NCBI GenBank assembly: GCA_934667175.1
Contig: CAKULN010000016.1
Location: 1 to 62,059 of the forward strand
DNA length: 62,059 bases
Direction of reading: 5' to 3'
Origin: an uncultured Bacteroidales bacterium
GTDB taxonomy: Bacteria; Bacteroidota; Bacteroidia; Bacteroidales; UBA932
Part shown: piece by piece, positions 62,005 through 62,059 of the stretch
How the letters are laid out: every line of letters begins with the position of its first letter
How positions within the stretch are numbered: the first letter of the stretch is position 1
Program-made: the position numbers and the translations under genes
Notes under the pieces: generated by a model
Seen by the model: only the letters and a program-made list of their open reading frames with translations
Told to the model about the DNA's origin: nothing
Databases searched by the model: none

Positions 62005-62059
62005 GAAGCTGTTTTGATTTGTTTGAAATGTTCTTTGAGGTGAAAAAATCTTCATTTTC

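Noticed and set aside
1..62059. CRISPR array, rRNA genes or intact insertion sequence
   Set aside because: No regularly spaced direct repeats, no rRNA sequence and no transposase or integrase gene could be recognised anywhere in the window.

Overview
The window looks like a chromosomal segment of a gut-type Bacteroidales bacterium. Evidence: SusC/SusD pair, fimbrillin-like and DUF4493/PCMD lipoproteins, a hybrid two-component-like regulator, very short spacers without Shine-Dalgarno sequences, and repeated Bacteroidetes-type promoter motifs (TTTG or TTG, about 19 bases, then TAnnTTTG). GC is moderate (about 50% by eye). Genus cannot be fixed; a Rikenellaceae or Cryptobacteroides-like lineage is only a guess.

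Layout. 1-7 kb: co-directional housekeeping run ftsY-pheT-DUF4296 lipoprotein-amidohydrolase-radical SAM protein-deoC. 7-10 kb: a histidine phosphatase and a lipoprotein with an HExxH motif, divergently transcribed. 10.1-11.7 kb: tRNA-Leu(CAG) with terminator, then about 1.4 kb without a recognisable gene but with a perfect 28-bp inverted repeat and a degenerate tandem repeat. 11.7-20.9 kb: DUF3795 protein, then a seven-gene surface operon (fimbrillin-like protein, three DUF4493 lipoproteins, two barrel proteins, two proteins with PCMD domains). 21.2-25.4 kb: a large outer-membrane beta-barrel protein and a membrane-anchored TPR/helix-turn-helix regulator. 25.7-31.9 kb: a complete four-gene Wadjet (JetABCD) SMC-type defence system, AT-richer than its surroundings, followed convergently by a DUF1016 (YhcG-type) nuclease. 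33-38 kb: small envelope, redox and AAA/PD-(D/E)XK genes, with a palindromic repeat family that has also entered a coding sequence. 37.8-44.3 kb: a DUF2490/DUF4956/VTC/DUF4353 operon divergent from a LytS/LytTR sensor-regulator pair. 44.3-62 kb: a polysaccharide utilisation locus with a sensor regulator, a GH3 enzyme, two paralogous parallel beta-helix glycosidase-like proteins, SusC, SusD, a fimbrillin/FISUMP-type lipoprotein and an unrecognised lipoprotein beyond a strong terminator.

The most unusual signals are these. (i) The octamer TGAATATG/CATATTCA occurs at least 37 times, on both strands, in several reading frames and between genes, where about two are expected; it nearly disappears from the polysaccharide locus. 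(ii) The locus regulator has the shape of a hybrid two-component protein but has lost the kinase histidine and the whole ATPase domain, while keeping its receiver and AraC domains. (iii) The Wadjet system sits beside nuclease-like genes. All calls come from reading the sequence; no database search was run.
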